Origin: Lumbricus terrestris
Taxonomy: Eukaryota; Annelida; Clitellata; Crassiclitellata; Lumbricidae
Length of the DNA stretch: 64,000 nucleotides
Assembly: GCA_949752735.1 (NCBI GenBank)
Contig: OX457050.1
Location: 39,014,421-39,078,420, forward strand
Reading direction: 5' to 3'
Position 1 is the stretch's first letter, and each line of letters starts with the position of its first letter. Positions 44,883 through 54,083 of this stretch are shown here, one piece after another. Made by a program: the position numbers and the translations under genes. The notes beneath the pieces are model-generated. The model was not told the origin of the DNA and did no database searches. It worked only from the letters and a program-made list of their open reading frames with translations.

Positions 44883-47764
44883 ATGAACTACGATACGTAT
44901 AATCTGAAAGAATTGCGACAAATTCCAAAACAAAGAGGACAAAAAGGATACTCGAAACTACGAAAAGCGGAACTCATCGCATTCATAAAGCATGGAGATC
45001 GATTAGGTGCTCAGGCTCAGGTCATCATAGCTCCGACGCGTACTCCCGGCACTTTACAAGAATTGCGAGAAATTGTGAAGCGGAGAGGCCAAAAAGGATC
45101 CACAAGATTGGGAAAAGCGGAACTTACGACATACTTGGAAAAGAATACTTGGAAATTTTTGAAGTCGAAAAATCAATCTTTTCCAGATTGGCTGAATAGT
45201 GAGATTAGTCAGTTGCCCCCTCAAATAAAACCACCCGTTTTTAAGTTCAAACTTCGAGAGACCGCGACGGCCGTCAGAGGGGTTACAAAAAGATACACGA
45301 TCGATAGCAACAACAGGATCGATGCCACATCTTTTCTCAAAGCTGTAAGACCGATATTACTTAGGCTGCTGAAGAAAAATCGAGGGTTTAAAGTTCAACT
45401 CGATCTCGTATGTGTAATGGAGAAGGTAGATATGAAGACTGGTGAAATAGTAACGGCTGAACCTAATTTTAAATCAAAGCAAGATATTATTTTAGAAGCA
45501 ACCGATGTGAAGGAAATATATACCATCGCAGTGGATAAAATTAAGGAGAGCATGGCGAGTTATCAGATGCGTGGTAGTAATTGGCGATTCAGCGCTGTTG
45601 TGAAGTTGGATATTGATACATTTGTATACGAGCCATTTAAGGGCAGTTCGTATATTCAGCTTCCCAGTTATTTGGCAAATAAAAAGGCCATTATTAATAT
45701 GAAAAACATAGACGATGAATGTTTCAAATGGTGTATCACTAGAGCCTTGAACCCAACGGGCGACGGCGACAACCCTGAAAGAATCACGCGATATCTAAAA
45801 GAACAATCTAAGAAACTCGATTGGAGCGGTATTGAATTCCCAGCTGCTGTCAATGCTAATATTATACAAAAGTTTGAGCGTCGTAATAACATTAGCGTTA
45901 GTGTATTCGGGTATGAGGAGGCGGTATATCTATTATATATATCGATGCACGAAAGCGATGCCCGCGTAGATCTATTACTCATTTCCAATGAAGAAAAGAA
46001 GCATTATTGTTGGATCAAGAACTTTAATAAGTTGTTAGCGCATCGAACCGAAACAAACCATAGCTCAATGCACTATTGCAGAAGATGTTTAATCGGCTAC
46101 AGAACGATAGAATCGCTTAATAAACACAACGAGTACTGTTCGCAGCAGGACGCCCAACGAATAGAATTACCTCCACCAGGAACTATGCTAAGTTTTGATC
46201 ATCATTTTAAATCGATGGAAGTGCCTTTCGTCATCTATGCGGATTTCGAGTCTTTCATCAAACCGATTGATATCTGCCAGCCCGATCCTAGCACTTCTTA
46301 CACTAATAAATATCAGAAACATACACCTAGCTCGTTTTGCTACTACGTAAAATGTTTCGACGACAGCGTTTATTCTCAAGATCCGGTGGCGTTTACGGTT
46401 GAAAACGAAGACGACGATGTTGCCCAGAAATTCGTAGATTCTCTTGTAGAAAATATAAAACGAATATATAATCAGTTTAGATTCCCAAAGAATATGATAT
46501 TTGGTAAAACTGAGAAGAAATGTTACGATGAAGCCATCAACTGTCATATCTGTGGAAAAGCGCTACAAAACGATGATCCTAACAATATCCGAGTCCGAGA
46601 TCATTGCCATCTGACTGGCAAATTCCGGGGTGCTGCTCATAACATTTGTAACCTGAAATATAAAATCCCCAAGTTTTTTCCTGTAGTATTCCATAATCTA
46701 ACCGGCTACGATAGCCATCTTTTCGTGAAGAAATTACGAGGTGGCGATAATGAAAAGATTAATTGCATTCCCTGCAACGAAGAGAAGTATATATCGTTTA
46801 GCCGAGAGATCGTAGTCGGTAAGTTTATTAACAAAGAAGGGGAAGAGAAAGAGGTCAAGCGCGAACTCCGCTTCATCGACAGTTTTAGATTTATGCCCGC
46901 GAGTCTCGACGCGTTATCGAAGAATCTCCTCAAAGATCAGTGTAAAATTATAAGCAAGTACTATTCCGGCAATAAGCTTGATCTCTTGCTTAGAAAAGGC
47001 GTTTACCCATACGATTACGTCGACGGTGTTGAAAGATTAAATGAAACCGAATTACCCCCGAGGCATAACTTCTATTCAAAACTAAACGATTCAGGGATCA
47101 GCGATGAAGATTACGAACACTCGAGAACGGTGTGGAACGAATTTGGTTGTAAAACGCTACGAGATTATCACAACTTGTATAATATTTCGGATGTTCTATT
47201 GCTAGCTGATGTCTTTGAAAACTTTAGGGGCGTATGCAACGAACATTATAAGCTCGACCCCGCATGGTATTTTACTTCCCCCGGACTTGCATGGGATGCG
47301 GCGCTAAAGTTGACGGGCGTAGAGTTGGAGTTATTGAGCGATTACGATATGTTACTGATGATTAAGCAGGGAATAAGAGGCGGAGTCAGCACGATTTCGA
47401 ATCGATACGGGAAAGCGAACAACAAGTACATGGGAGAAGCTTTTGACCCCACCCAGCCTTCGACATTCATTCCGTACTTAGACGCGAACAATTTGTACGG
47501 ATGGGCAATGTGCAAACCGTTACCGACTCACGACTTCAAATGGATGACAGATAACGAGCTGAGCGATTGGAAAAGCATTACCGAACGAGACGGGGTGGGG
47601 TGTATACTAGAAGTCGACTTAGAATATCCAGAAGAATTACACGACCTGCATAACGATTATCCACTGGCTCCTGAGAGTGTAAAACCGCCAGGCTCAGATG
47701 TAGCGAAACTAATTCCAAATTTGAACGATAAAAAGAAGTACGTTGTCCATTACGATAAAGCTAA
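44883..47764 (+). pseudogene. DNA polymerase B (protein-primed type), N-terminal part
   Basis: The gene would replicate the element's DNA. The N-terminus has two SAP-like repeats (about residues 5-37 and 57-86, each ending RKAEL or GKAEL). A C2H2-like knuckle follows at C399, C402, H415 and C419. The 3'-5' exonuclease motifs are Exo I at D454/E456 (YADFES), Exo II at N605-D610 (HNLTGYD) and Exo III at Y766-D770 (YNISD). A second zinc module lies at C554/C557 with H574, H576, H586 and C589. Polymerase motif A is at D867-G873 (DANNLYG). The frame is then cut by the MITE at 47765 and runs into stops at 47810. The intact gene would span ~1271 codons. The start ATG has the sequence ACAAAATG. Confidence 0.93.
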
Positions 47765-48755
47765 GGTAAGTGTGGTGAATAAGGCCCACCTAAGGAATTT
47801 TACTAAATAACTACTACTGGTATGCAACTGGAGTAATGCAAAATAGCTATATGAGGAGTGTGTGGAAGTAGTTAGATAATGAATTAATTATTTTGATAAA
47901 AAAAATTGTCATGACCTATAAAAAAAAATTTTTTTTAATAGGTCATGATGTGGGCCTTATTACCCAACATGTCGGGTAATAAGGCCCAGCTAAAAACTGT
48001 CTTATTTTGTTGTCTAAACATCTGCTTTACAATTTTAAACATCACATTTGAGCTCATATTTACAGGAACCAAAACTTATCAAATGGATGCATAGAATCTG
48101 GAATGCAGCCCCTGCATTTTTCTGTGACATACCACCATTAGCAGCTTCGAGAGCCTTTTCCAGGTTCTCCTGACTCCAATTTCCTCTCACAGCTTTGTTT
48201 TTATTACAAATTAGTCATAAGTGTGTTAAAACAGCTTCAAGAACTCCTATCCAGTACTAAATCATGAACAATTAAATGTGTACCACTTGTACCGGAGTTG
48301 TGGGTAATAAGGCCCATGGCCTAATAATAGGGCCATATTACCCACAAAAAGGTGGGCCTTGTTACCCTCAATCTCACACCATGGATTCAAAAAATGGATC
48401 CGGGTAATTCCTAAGTGCATACTCTATTTTTAAGCCTATATCGTCTTTCTAATATCCTCTCTTAACGAATATTATCATAGCAACATGCATGCACTACGCG
48501 GATTGAGGATTAATTAAGAAAGTAATAAATACGAAAATACGATAATTGCGAAATAAGTGATCGCACAAATATTATCATCTGCGTAATTCAAACACGCAAC
48601 CGAAAAGAAAACTTATCAGTAACTAGAGTAGTTCACAGATGAAACCCGGTCAATAAAATAAAATTATAGCGACACCTGACGAATACATTCGGAGATATTC
48701 TATGTTTTACTTGGTGGGCCTTATTTCCACCCGGGCCTTATTACCCAGACTTACC
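47765..48755. mobile_element. PIF/Harbinger-like MITE inserted in the polymerase gene
   Basis: The ends are inverted: GGTAAGTGTGG on the left and GGTAAGTCTGG read inward on the right, both continuing into AATAAGGCCC. The 3-bp target TAA is duplicated at 47762-47764 and 48756-48758. A TAA-type 3-bp duplication and GG-starting ends fit PIF/Harbinger. No transposase is encoded. The interior has repeated TAATAAGGCCCA sites and a strong palindrome around GTCATGACCTAT at 47908-47946. Insert plus duplicated target is 994 bp, so the two polymerase parts remain in register across it. Confidence 0.9.
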
Positions 48756-48758
48756 TAA

Positions 48759-49692
48759 TTTAAAATTGTACGAAAGTCTCGGTTTTAAAATCGTTAAAAT
48801 TCACCGTGGGTTAATATTCAAAGAAAGAGCGTGGCTGAAAGAGTATATCGAGTTGAATACGAAATTGAGAACGAAAGCTACTAACGATTTCGAGAAGGAC
48901 TTTTTCAAGCTGATGAATAATAGCATGTTTGGTAAGACAATGGAAGCTATCGAGAATCGAGTCGACATACGATTGGTGAGCAATGAAAAGGAAGCTATAA
49001 AACTCGCGGCGAAAACTAATTACGACAGACGAACTATATTCGATGAAAATCTAATCGCTATTCACATGAAAAAGACCAAGCTGTTCTACAACAAGCCGAT
49101 ATATCTAGGAATGTGCATCCTAGACTTGAGTAAAACGCTCATGTACGATTTTCACTACAATTACATCAAGACCAAGTACGGGGATCGGGCTAAGCTATTA
49201 TTCACCGATACGGATTCTTTGGCGTACGAAATTAAGACTGACGACTTCTACGTCGATATAGCACCTGATGTTCGAGGCATGTTTGATACGAGCGAGTATC
49301 CCAAAGATCATCCATCATGTATAGAAACTGGCATCAACAAAAAAGTGATCGGTATGTTCAAGGACGAAGCTGCAGGTAAACAGATCGAAGAATTCGTGGG
49401 TTTGAGATCGAAGTTATACAGTTACAAAATGGTTGGGGTAGATCACAAGAAGTGCAAAGGCGTGAAAAAGAATGTCGTCAAGAAATCAATTACTCACGAT
49501 GATTATAAGGACTGCTTATTCACCAAACGAGAACAGACGAGAAAAATGAATGTTATTAGATCCCATCATCATGATATCTACACCGAAGAAGTGAACAAGG
49601 TGGCCCTCTCAGCTGACGACGATAAGCGAGTGATTCAACAAGACGGGATACATACCCTAGCATACGGTCACTATTTGTTGAAAACTACTTAG
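48759..49692 (+). pseudogene. DNA polymerase B, C-terminal part
   Basis: This is the remainder of the polymerase after the MITE. No ATG of its own begins it; the open frame from 48766 starts at a TTG, which supports a split gene rather than a separate one. Motif B is KLMNNSMFGKT and motif C is TDTDS, with both aspartates present. A later LRSKLYSYK block matches the KxY motif of type B polymerases. The frame ends at 49692 and is otherwise undamaged, so the MITE is the only obvious lesion in the polymerase. The next viral gene starts 28 bp downstream. Confidence 0.93.
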
Positions 49693-49720
49693 GCTAAAGA
49701 AAAAAAAATTCTAATATAAA

Positions 49721-50011
49721 ATGGAAATCCCAATATATCTCAAAAGTAAAATCGGTCTTAAAACATTTACGAAATGGATTGAATATCAGTTTGAAGAGGG
49801 TATGAGCATGGACAATTACGGTTCGGTTTGGCATCTCGATTTTGTTTTGCCAATATCATCGTTCAACTTGTTAGATGAAAAAGAACTTCATGAAGCTATG
49901 AATTGGCTGAATATACGCCCGGTGCTATTGGAAAAAAATATGCAAAAAGCGAACAAAATAGAGCAGAGGGAAAAAGCGTATTGTTTTCTAAAACATTTAG
50001 CTGAAATGTAA
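49721..50011 (+). CDS. Small viral protein of unknown function, 96 aa
   Basis: It has no recognised domain. It is a compact, mostly helical-looking protein with mixed charge and a lysine/glutamate-rich C-terminus (NMQKANKIEQREKAYCFLKH). It lies between the polymerase and protease genes; the start follows CTAATATAAA and the stop is one base before the protease ATG. No membrane helix is apparent. Tight packing suggests a real viral gene. Confidence 0.7.
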   Translation: MEIPIYLKSKIGLKTFTKWIEYQFEEGMSMDNYGSVWHLDFVLPISSFNLLDEKELHEAMNWLNIRPVLLEKNMQKANKIEQREKAYCFLKHLAEM

Positions 50012-50012
50012 A

Positions 50013-50447
50013 ATGAGTTTTGAGACATACAAAGATATCAGCGTTGAAGGTGTCGTGCTACCTAATATCCCACTATCAAACATACAGTTGATCGATGCGG
50101 TAAAGAAGCTAAATATCCCGAACTTCCGGGGCGTTTTCTTACTTGACGATTTACCTAAGAAACCTAGACGGAATGAATGCGGAATACTGAACTTGGACGA
50201 TTCTAATGGGAACGGGACCCACTGGTGCTCGTTTTTAAAGAACGGCAAGGATAAAATATATTTCGATAGTTACGGCCTACCACCACCCACAGAGCTCGTC
50301 AAGTATTTACATAGCCCCATCTACTACAATAGTGAACGAATTCAACCCGACAACGAAGTGTTTTGCGGCCATCTATGCTTGTATGTTTTGAAAAAGACGA
50401 TGACTGATGGTTGCAAATTTCAAAATGTGATAAATAATCTGTATTGA
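50013..50447 (+). CDS. Adenain-like cysteine protease, 144 aa
   Basis: This is the maturation protease that cleaves capsid precursors in adenoviruses and Polintons. The catalytic set is visible: His70 (GTHWCSF), Asp85 (YFDSYG), Gln111 (IQPDNE) and Cys118 (VFCGHLCLYVL), in the order H-D-Q-C of C5/Ulp1-type proteases. The length is shorter than adenovirus adenain (about 200 aa) but usual for Polintons. The frame is intact. It starts one base after the preceding gene, with TGTAAAATG at the start. Confidence 0.93.
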   Translation: MSFETYKDISVEGVVLPNIPLSNIQLIDAVKKLNIPNFRGVFLLDDLPKKPRRNECGILNLDDSNGNGTHWCSFLKNGKDKIYFDSYGLPPPTELVKYLHSPIYYNSERIQPDNEVFCGHLCLYVLKKTMTDGCKFQNVINNLY

Positions 50448-50451
50448 TTTT

Positions 50452-50478
50452 GTAAAAATATTATCGCGTAATAAAATG
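50452..50478 (+). promoter_or_regulatory. Start-adjacent AT-rich motif of first fibre gene
   Basis: AAAAATATTATCGCG is followed by TAATAAAATG, the last three bases being the start codon. It is nearly identical to the motif at 51234-51260 in front of the second fibre gene. The position right at the ATG resembles late promoters of poxvirus-like DNA viruses (TAAATG). Confidence 0.6.
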
Positions 50479-51201
50479 CCTGTTGATATATTTGGACGAA
50501 TGGATAGCGGATCAACGCCACGAGTAGTAGCAGGTGGTGTCACATTAACTCAGGCAAACAGTACTTTTCTAAGGGTAGATGGAGCAAACCCTGTTACAGG
50601 AGATCTAGATATGAATGGCCGCGTGATAAAAGGTCTACCTTCAACGAATACTTCGGAAGCGGGAAAAGACGAGGCACTAAGTCGAGGACAGGCTATAGAT
50701 TTAATAACGAATCACGATAATGTACCGACGAACGATAATCATTTGACTAATAAGAAATACGTCGATGCAACGGCTGAAAAATATGTCGACACGAAAGCAA
50801 TCGGACCCGTGATTAGCATGTACACTTCAGCCACGCAAGCCATAAGCGCCGAAACTCACACAAAAGTTTCTTTCCGTATAGAAATATTCAACAGAGAGAT
50901 CGAGGCTAGAATGGGGACTGAGATCTACCCCGGTAAAGCCGGTTGCTATTTCGTTTCAACGCACATAGAATTTCGCACATACGGTGCTGCTACTTCGGGT
51001 TTCGTTTACCTGTTTAAAAATGGAGGGGTGCATATGCAAATTGCGGGCGGAGAGGGTGCGTTAAATGCCGATGCTATCAATGCAGCAGGTAGTACCATAA
51101 TTTATCTAACCGAAAACGACTACCTCGAGATAGGTGTTTATTCAACCACCGCTTTGGGCATAGTTGCTAAGGACTTTTCCCTCGCATTCTTACAACCATA
51201 A
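50476..51201 (+). CDS. Fibre-like protein 1 with C1q-like head, 241 aa
   Basis: It is probably a surface spike of the virion. The N-terminus (MPVDIFGRMD) is shared with the next gene and may be the capsid anchor. A phage-fibre-type shaft motif follows (residues ~30-110: DLDMNGRVIKGLP, then TNKKYVD and EKYVDTK). The C-terminal ~130 residues look like a C1q/TNF-type jelly roll (AGCYFVSTHIEF, then NDYLEIGVYS and FSLAFLQP). It is a tandem paralog of the gene at 51258, with the same promoter-like sequence in front. The receptor is unknown. Confidence 0.75.
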   Translation: MPVDIFGRMDSGSTPRVVAGGVTLTQANSTFLRVDGANPVTGDLDMNGRVIKGLPSTNTSEAGKDEALSRGQAIDLITNHDNVPTNDNHLTNKKYVDATAEKYVDTKAIGPVISMYTSATQAISAETHTKVSFRIEIFNREIEARMGTEIYPGKAGCYFVSTHIEFRTYGAATSGFVYLFKNGGVHMQIAGGEGALNADAINAAGSTIIYLTENDYLEIGVYSTTALGIVAKDFSLAFLQP

Positions 51202-51233
51202 CTAATTTTTTTGATGTAGACGGAGTTTTTGTA

Positions 51234-51260
51234 CTAAAAATATTATAGCGTAATAAAATG
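51234..51260 (+). promoter_or_regulatory. Start-adjacent AT-rich motif of second fibre gene
   Basis: AAAAATATTATAGCG plus TAATAAAATG. It differs from the copy at 50452 by about one base over 25, so the element was duplicated with the gene and has been conserved. Confidence 0.6.
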
Positions 51261-51893
51261 CCTGTTGATATATTTGGACGAATGGATGGTGGATCAGCGC
51301 CACGAGTAATAGCAGGGGGTATCACATTATCCAAAGTCAACAATACTTTTCTAAGGGTAGATGGAGCGAACGCTGCGACGGGAAATATCGACTTGGGTTC
51401 TAACAAGTTAATTAATGTAGCGGATCCTACCGATCTTCAAGACGTGGCCACTAAGAATTACGTCGATGGTAAACTTTCAGAGAGTGAGGTTGCATTTGGC
51501 CCGGCGTTTAGTGTTTACGCCCTCGTTGCTCAGGCTATCCCAGCTAACGTTACGACGCAAGTAAAATTTCCAGCAGTAAAATTCGATCCGGATAATTGTC
51601 TCGTCAATTCGAATCGTTTCTTTCCTCAGAAAGCCGGATGTTATATGGTTACAGCGTATGTGGAATTTCGCAACAATAGTGCCGGAATTTCCAGTAATGT
51701 TGGCTTGTACAAAAGTGGGGGGTTGTACGCGCTGATTGCCGGTGGTGGAGGTACGGCTGCAGTACGTAGAGGTGTAACGGGTACTACCCTAGTTCGATTA
51801 ACTAATACCAATTATCTCGAGATATTTGTTACTTCGGCTGTTGATGAAAATATTATGGTTCGAGATTTTTCAGCCGCATACTTACGACCTTAA
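51258..51893 (+). CDS. Fibre-like protein 2 with C1q-like head, 211 aa
   Basis: It is a paralog of the preceding gene. The first ~30 residues are almost identical (MPVDIFGRMDGGSAPRVIAG). The shaft has a clear phage-tail-fibre repeat (NVADPTDLQDVATKNYVDGK), shorter than in fibre 1. The head is C1q-like (KAGCYMVTAYVEF, TNYLEIFVTS, FSAAYLRP) but strongly diverged from the head of fibre 1. Conserved anchor with diverging head suggests alternative receptor-binding heads (inference). The stop at 51893 faces the minus-strand gene ending at 51921. Confidence 0.75.
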   Translation: MPVDIFGRMDGGSAPRVIAGGITLSKVNNTFLRVDGANAATGNIDLGSNKLINVADPTDLQDVATKNYVDGKLSESEVAFGPAFSVYALVAQAIPANVTTQVKFPAVKFDPDNCLVNSNRFFPQKAGCYMVTAYVEFRNNSAGISSNVGLYKSGGLYALIAGGGGTAAVRRGVTGTTLVRLTNTNYLEIFVTSAVDENIMVRDFSAAYLRP

Positions 51894-51920
51894 AATTCGA
51901 AACCACATTCAGTTTTGAAT

Positions 51921-52322
51921 TTAAATTTCTACCAAATCCGTTACAAAAGCGTCCCCCTCTTTCTCATGAACTGTAATTTCGTATCTGTTTCTCCATACTC
52001 GGCCATTGAAAAATAAGATTGTCCGCGCGCTTTCCCCGTGTGCTTTACCTGCTTTGTAAATCGATGAATACGAGCTTACTTCACCCGTTTCTCGGTTTAA
52101 TATATCTTCTCGTCTCGGTTGGTTTCTGATATTTTTCAATCTGTTATATTTTTCATCCGTGCTTGGCACCTTCGGTTCTGGCCGTTGTTTCTCTTTTTCG
52201 GCGATATCACGCGAAAGTACACCCTTCTCGAACAATAGATCGATGAGTTCAGGCTTGTTGAGATGAGTCCATCTTTTGATGCCGTGCTCTTTCACCAACG
52301 TTTTCAATTCTATCAGTTTCAT
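51921..52322 (-). CDS. SAP-domain viral protein, 133 aa
   Basis: The N-terminus is a SAP-like helix-extended-helix (residues ~1-34: IELKTLVKEHGIKRW, then NKPELIDLLFEKG), similar to the repeats at the start of the element's polymerase. The C-terminal half (SYSSIYKAGKAHGESARTIL, then FNGRVWRNRYEI) resembles the NUMOD-type helix-turn-helix motifs that accompany phage nucleases; no nuclease centre is visible. A role in binding or packaging DNA is inferred. The start follows CTATAAA. It is the last gene of the minus-strand block. Confidence 0.65.
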   Translation of the reverse strand: MKLIELKTLVKEHGIKRWTHLNKPELIDLLFEKGVLSRDIAEKEKQRPEPKVPSTDEKYNRLKNIRNQPRREDILNRETGEVSSYSSIYKAGKAHGESARTILFFNGRVWRNRYEITVHEKEGDAFVTDLVEI

Positions 52323-52344
52323 TTTTATAGTACAAGATTTTTTT

Positions 52345-53632
52345 TTAATACACCACGGTCAATTTCTGGCCATCCGATTGAAAATTGAGTAACTTGTCGT
52401 AAATCGTCACCGCGTACGCGTTCGTATTAGCCGGCGGAGCAACATTAAAAGTACCTTTGATCTTGATATCGAATACCGAGGACTTTACACGCTCAGATTG
52501 CTTGCTTACATCAAACACCATAATCGGGAACAGGTCTTTGAAGTCTGCCGGTGTGATATTGCTTTGCGATACCAGTTCGTCCGTTCCGTAGAATTTTTCG
52601 CCAAACGTGGCCGCTTCTCTGTAAGCTCGTGAGAATTGCTGATTCGGGAATGATAGGTTGTAGTCGGCGGCTGGGTATCGTTCCTGGTTCATCGTGACGT
52701 ACATGTTCGTCAGATTGCAATGATCGAAAATCGATGGGTTTTTTTCTTGATCACCGTCACGATTGGTTTGAAAATCCAATGATGATGTACCTAGGTTTCT
52801 CAGACTCTGACTTGGCGCCAAGTGGCCAGTTAAAAGTAGTCGACCTAGGGACGGTTATAGTTTCACATTGACGAGTCCTGTATGCAACTGGTATCGATAC
52901 TTTCGATTCGATCGTTTTGTTCAATTCATGCTTCTCCATAAAGGACGGAATGACGTGCGGCATGAACCACGAGATTCTGTCTAGCCTAACTTTCCCAGCA
53001 CCCGCAGCGGCGAGTCTAAAAATTGCGTCATCGTCGGCTTTACGAACAAGAGTTAGCGTGTGTTTCATTCCAAAAATAACCTTGTCATAATCATCGCAAA
53101 ATCCGAAAATATGACTCAACGGAACGATAAAACTAAACGTGCCTTTGTCTCCCGGTTGTTGAATTAGATACGACTGTCTAACTTTGAAACCTAGATTATC
53201 CGCGATAACAGCCGTAGCAGCATTGTCTTTGTACCACAACTGATTTAAACCTTGTGCCATTTGAAAATCATTTGGGTATTTTAGTAAACCGAGCATCGTA
53301 GTCGCTTGACCTGGGTGATTTAATGATTCAATGTTTTGATCTCCTATTTTGTATGAAATAGTGTTGAAAAGATGCATGAGTCCATTATTCGTAAGGGCTG
53401 CAGCATCGGCATTAGCGTACGCGGTGTTGTCCGCCTTCAACAATCTGCCCTCGAATAATAGGTAAGATTCCGCTGGATGGTTGTAAACATCTTGAGAATA
53501 AATGTCGATTCTAATATCCCCGGCGGTGTTTAGATTCGATCCCGATATCGGGTCATACTGGTACCATTCGTAGCGCTCGATACACTCGTCAATCAGAGGT
53601 TGTTCAGCAAATCTTAGAATATCTGATTTCAT
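52345..53632 (-). pseudogene. Major capsid protein (Maverick hexon-like), one frameshift
   Basis: This is the double jelly-roll capsid protein of Polintons, related to animal proteins annotated F54H12.2-like. The N-terminal frame (53632 to 52757) starts MKSDILRFAEQ and has QYDPISGSNL, FNTISYKIGDQ and HIFGFCDDYDKVIFG. The C-terminal frame (to 52345) has NPSIFDHCNLTNMYVT, ERYPAADYNLSF and VFDIKIKGTF. The span of 1288 bp is one base more than a multiple of three. The shift maps to the A4 run at 52771-52774 (T run in the coding strand), where the first frame diverges and soon stops. It could be one extra base by mutation or a sequencing error. Intact length would be ~428 residues. Confidence 0.9.
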
Positions 53633-53656
53633 TTTATTGTAGAATATAATTTTTTT

Positions 53657-54082
53657 TTACGCAACCTTCATTCCCGCGCCGTTTTGCATACGCACTAAAT
53701 CTTGAATCGATATGGCATTTTTCAGACCATTCCCCATCATCAGATTATTGATATTCTCCGGATTCGCCCCAACGCTACTAAGTCGAGCAAGAATATCTCT
53801 AGTTTCTTGCGTAACCTGATTCTTTGGAGCAGTCAACAGTTTTGCCGCCACTTTTTCCACTACTCGTTTACCGGCATCGATCGCGGTGGTTTTTCCAACA
53901 TCGATAGCCTTTTTCCCAATTTCTGTTGCCACGTCTTTACCCGCACTAAAAGCTCTCGCTGCTAGCTGTTTGGCGGCGTTCGAAGTAACAAGTCTTTTGA
54001 AAAATCCCGAAATAACATCGAATATTCCAGATCCGCCGATAACGTATTGCTTCCTGTAACTCCTTCTATTAATGATCAGCAT
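53657..54082 (-). CDS. Core/minor capsid protein with two adenain-type sites, 141 aa
   Basis: It is basic, helical and alanine-rich. It starts MLIINRRSYRKQ, followed by an amphipathic-looking helix (FDVISGFFKRLV). Two sites match the adenain consensus [MIL]xGx-G: I15-G19 (IGGSG) and M115-G119 (MMGNG). Basic N-terminus, early cleavage site and amphipathic helix together recall the adenovirus pVI/pX precursors, which the protease frees during maturation. It lies immediately upstream of the capsid gene on the same strand. The match is by pattern only. Confidence 0.65.
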   Translation of the reverse strand: MLIINRRSYRKQYVIGGSGIFDVISGFFKRLVTSNAAKQLAARAFSAGKDVATEIGKKAIDVGKTTAIDAGKRVVEKVAAKLLTAPKNQVTQETRDILARLSSVGANPENINNLMMGNGLKNAISIQDLVRMQNGAGMKVA

Positions 54083-54083
54083 T

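Noticed and set aside
44883..49692. Two separate polymerase genes
   Set aside because: The second part has no ATG of its own, motifs A and B/C fall on different sides of a bounded MITE insertion, and the frame offset equals the insert.
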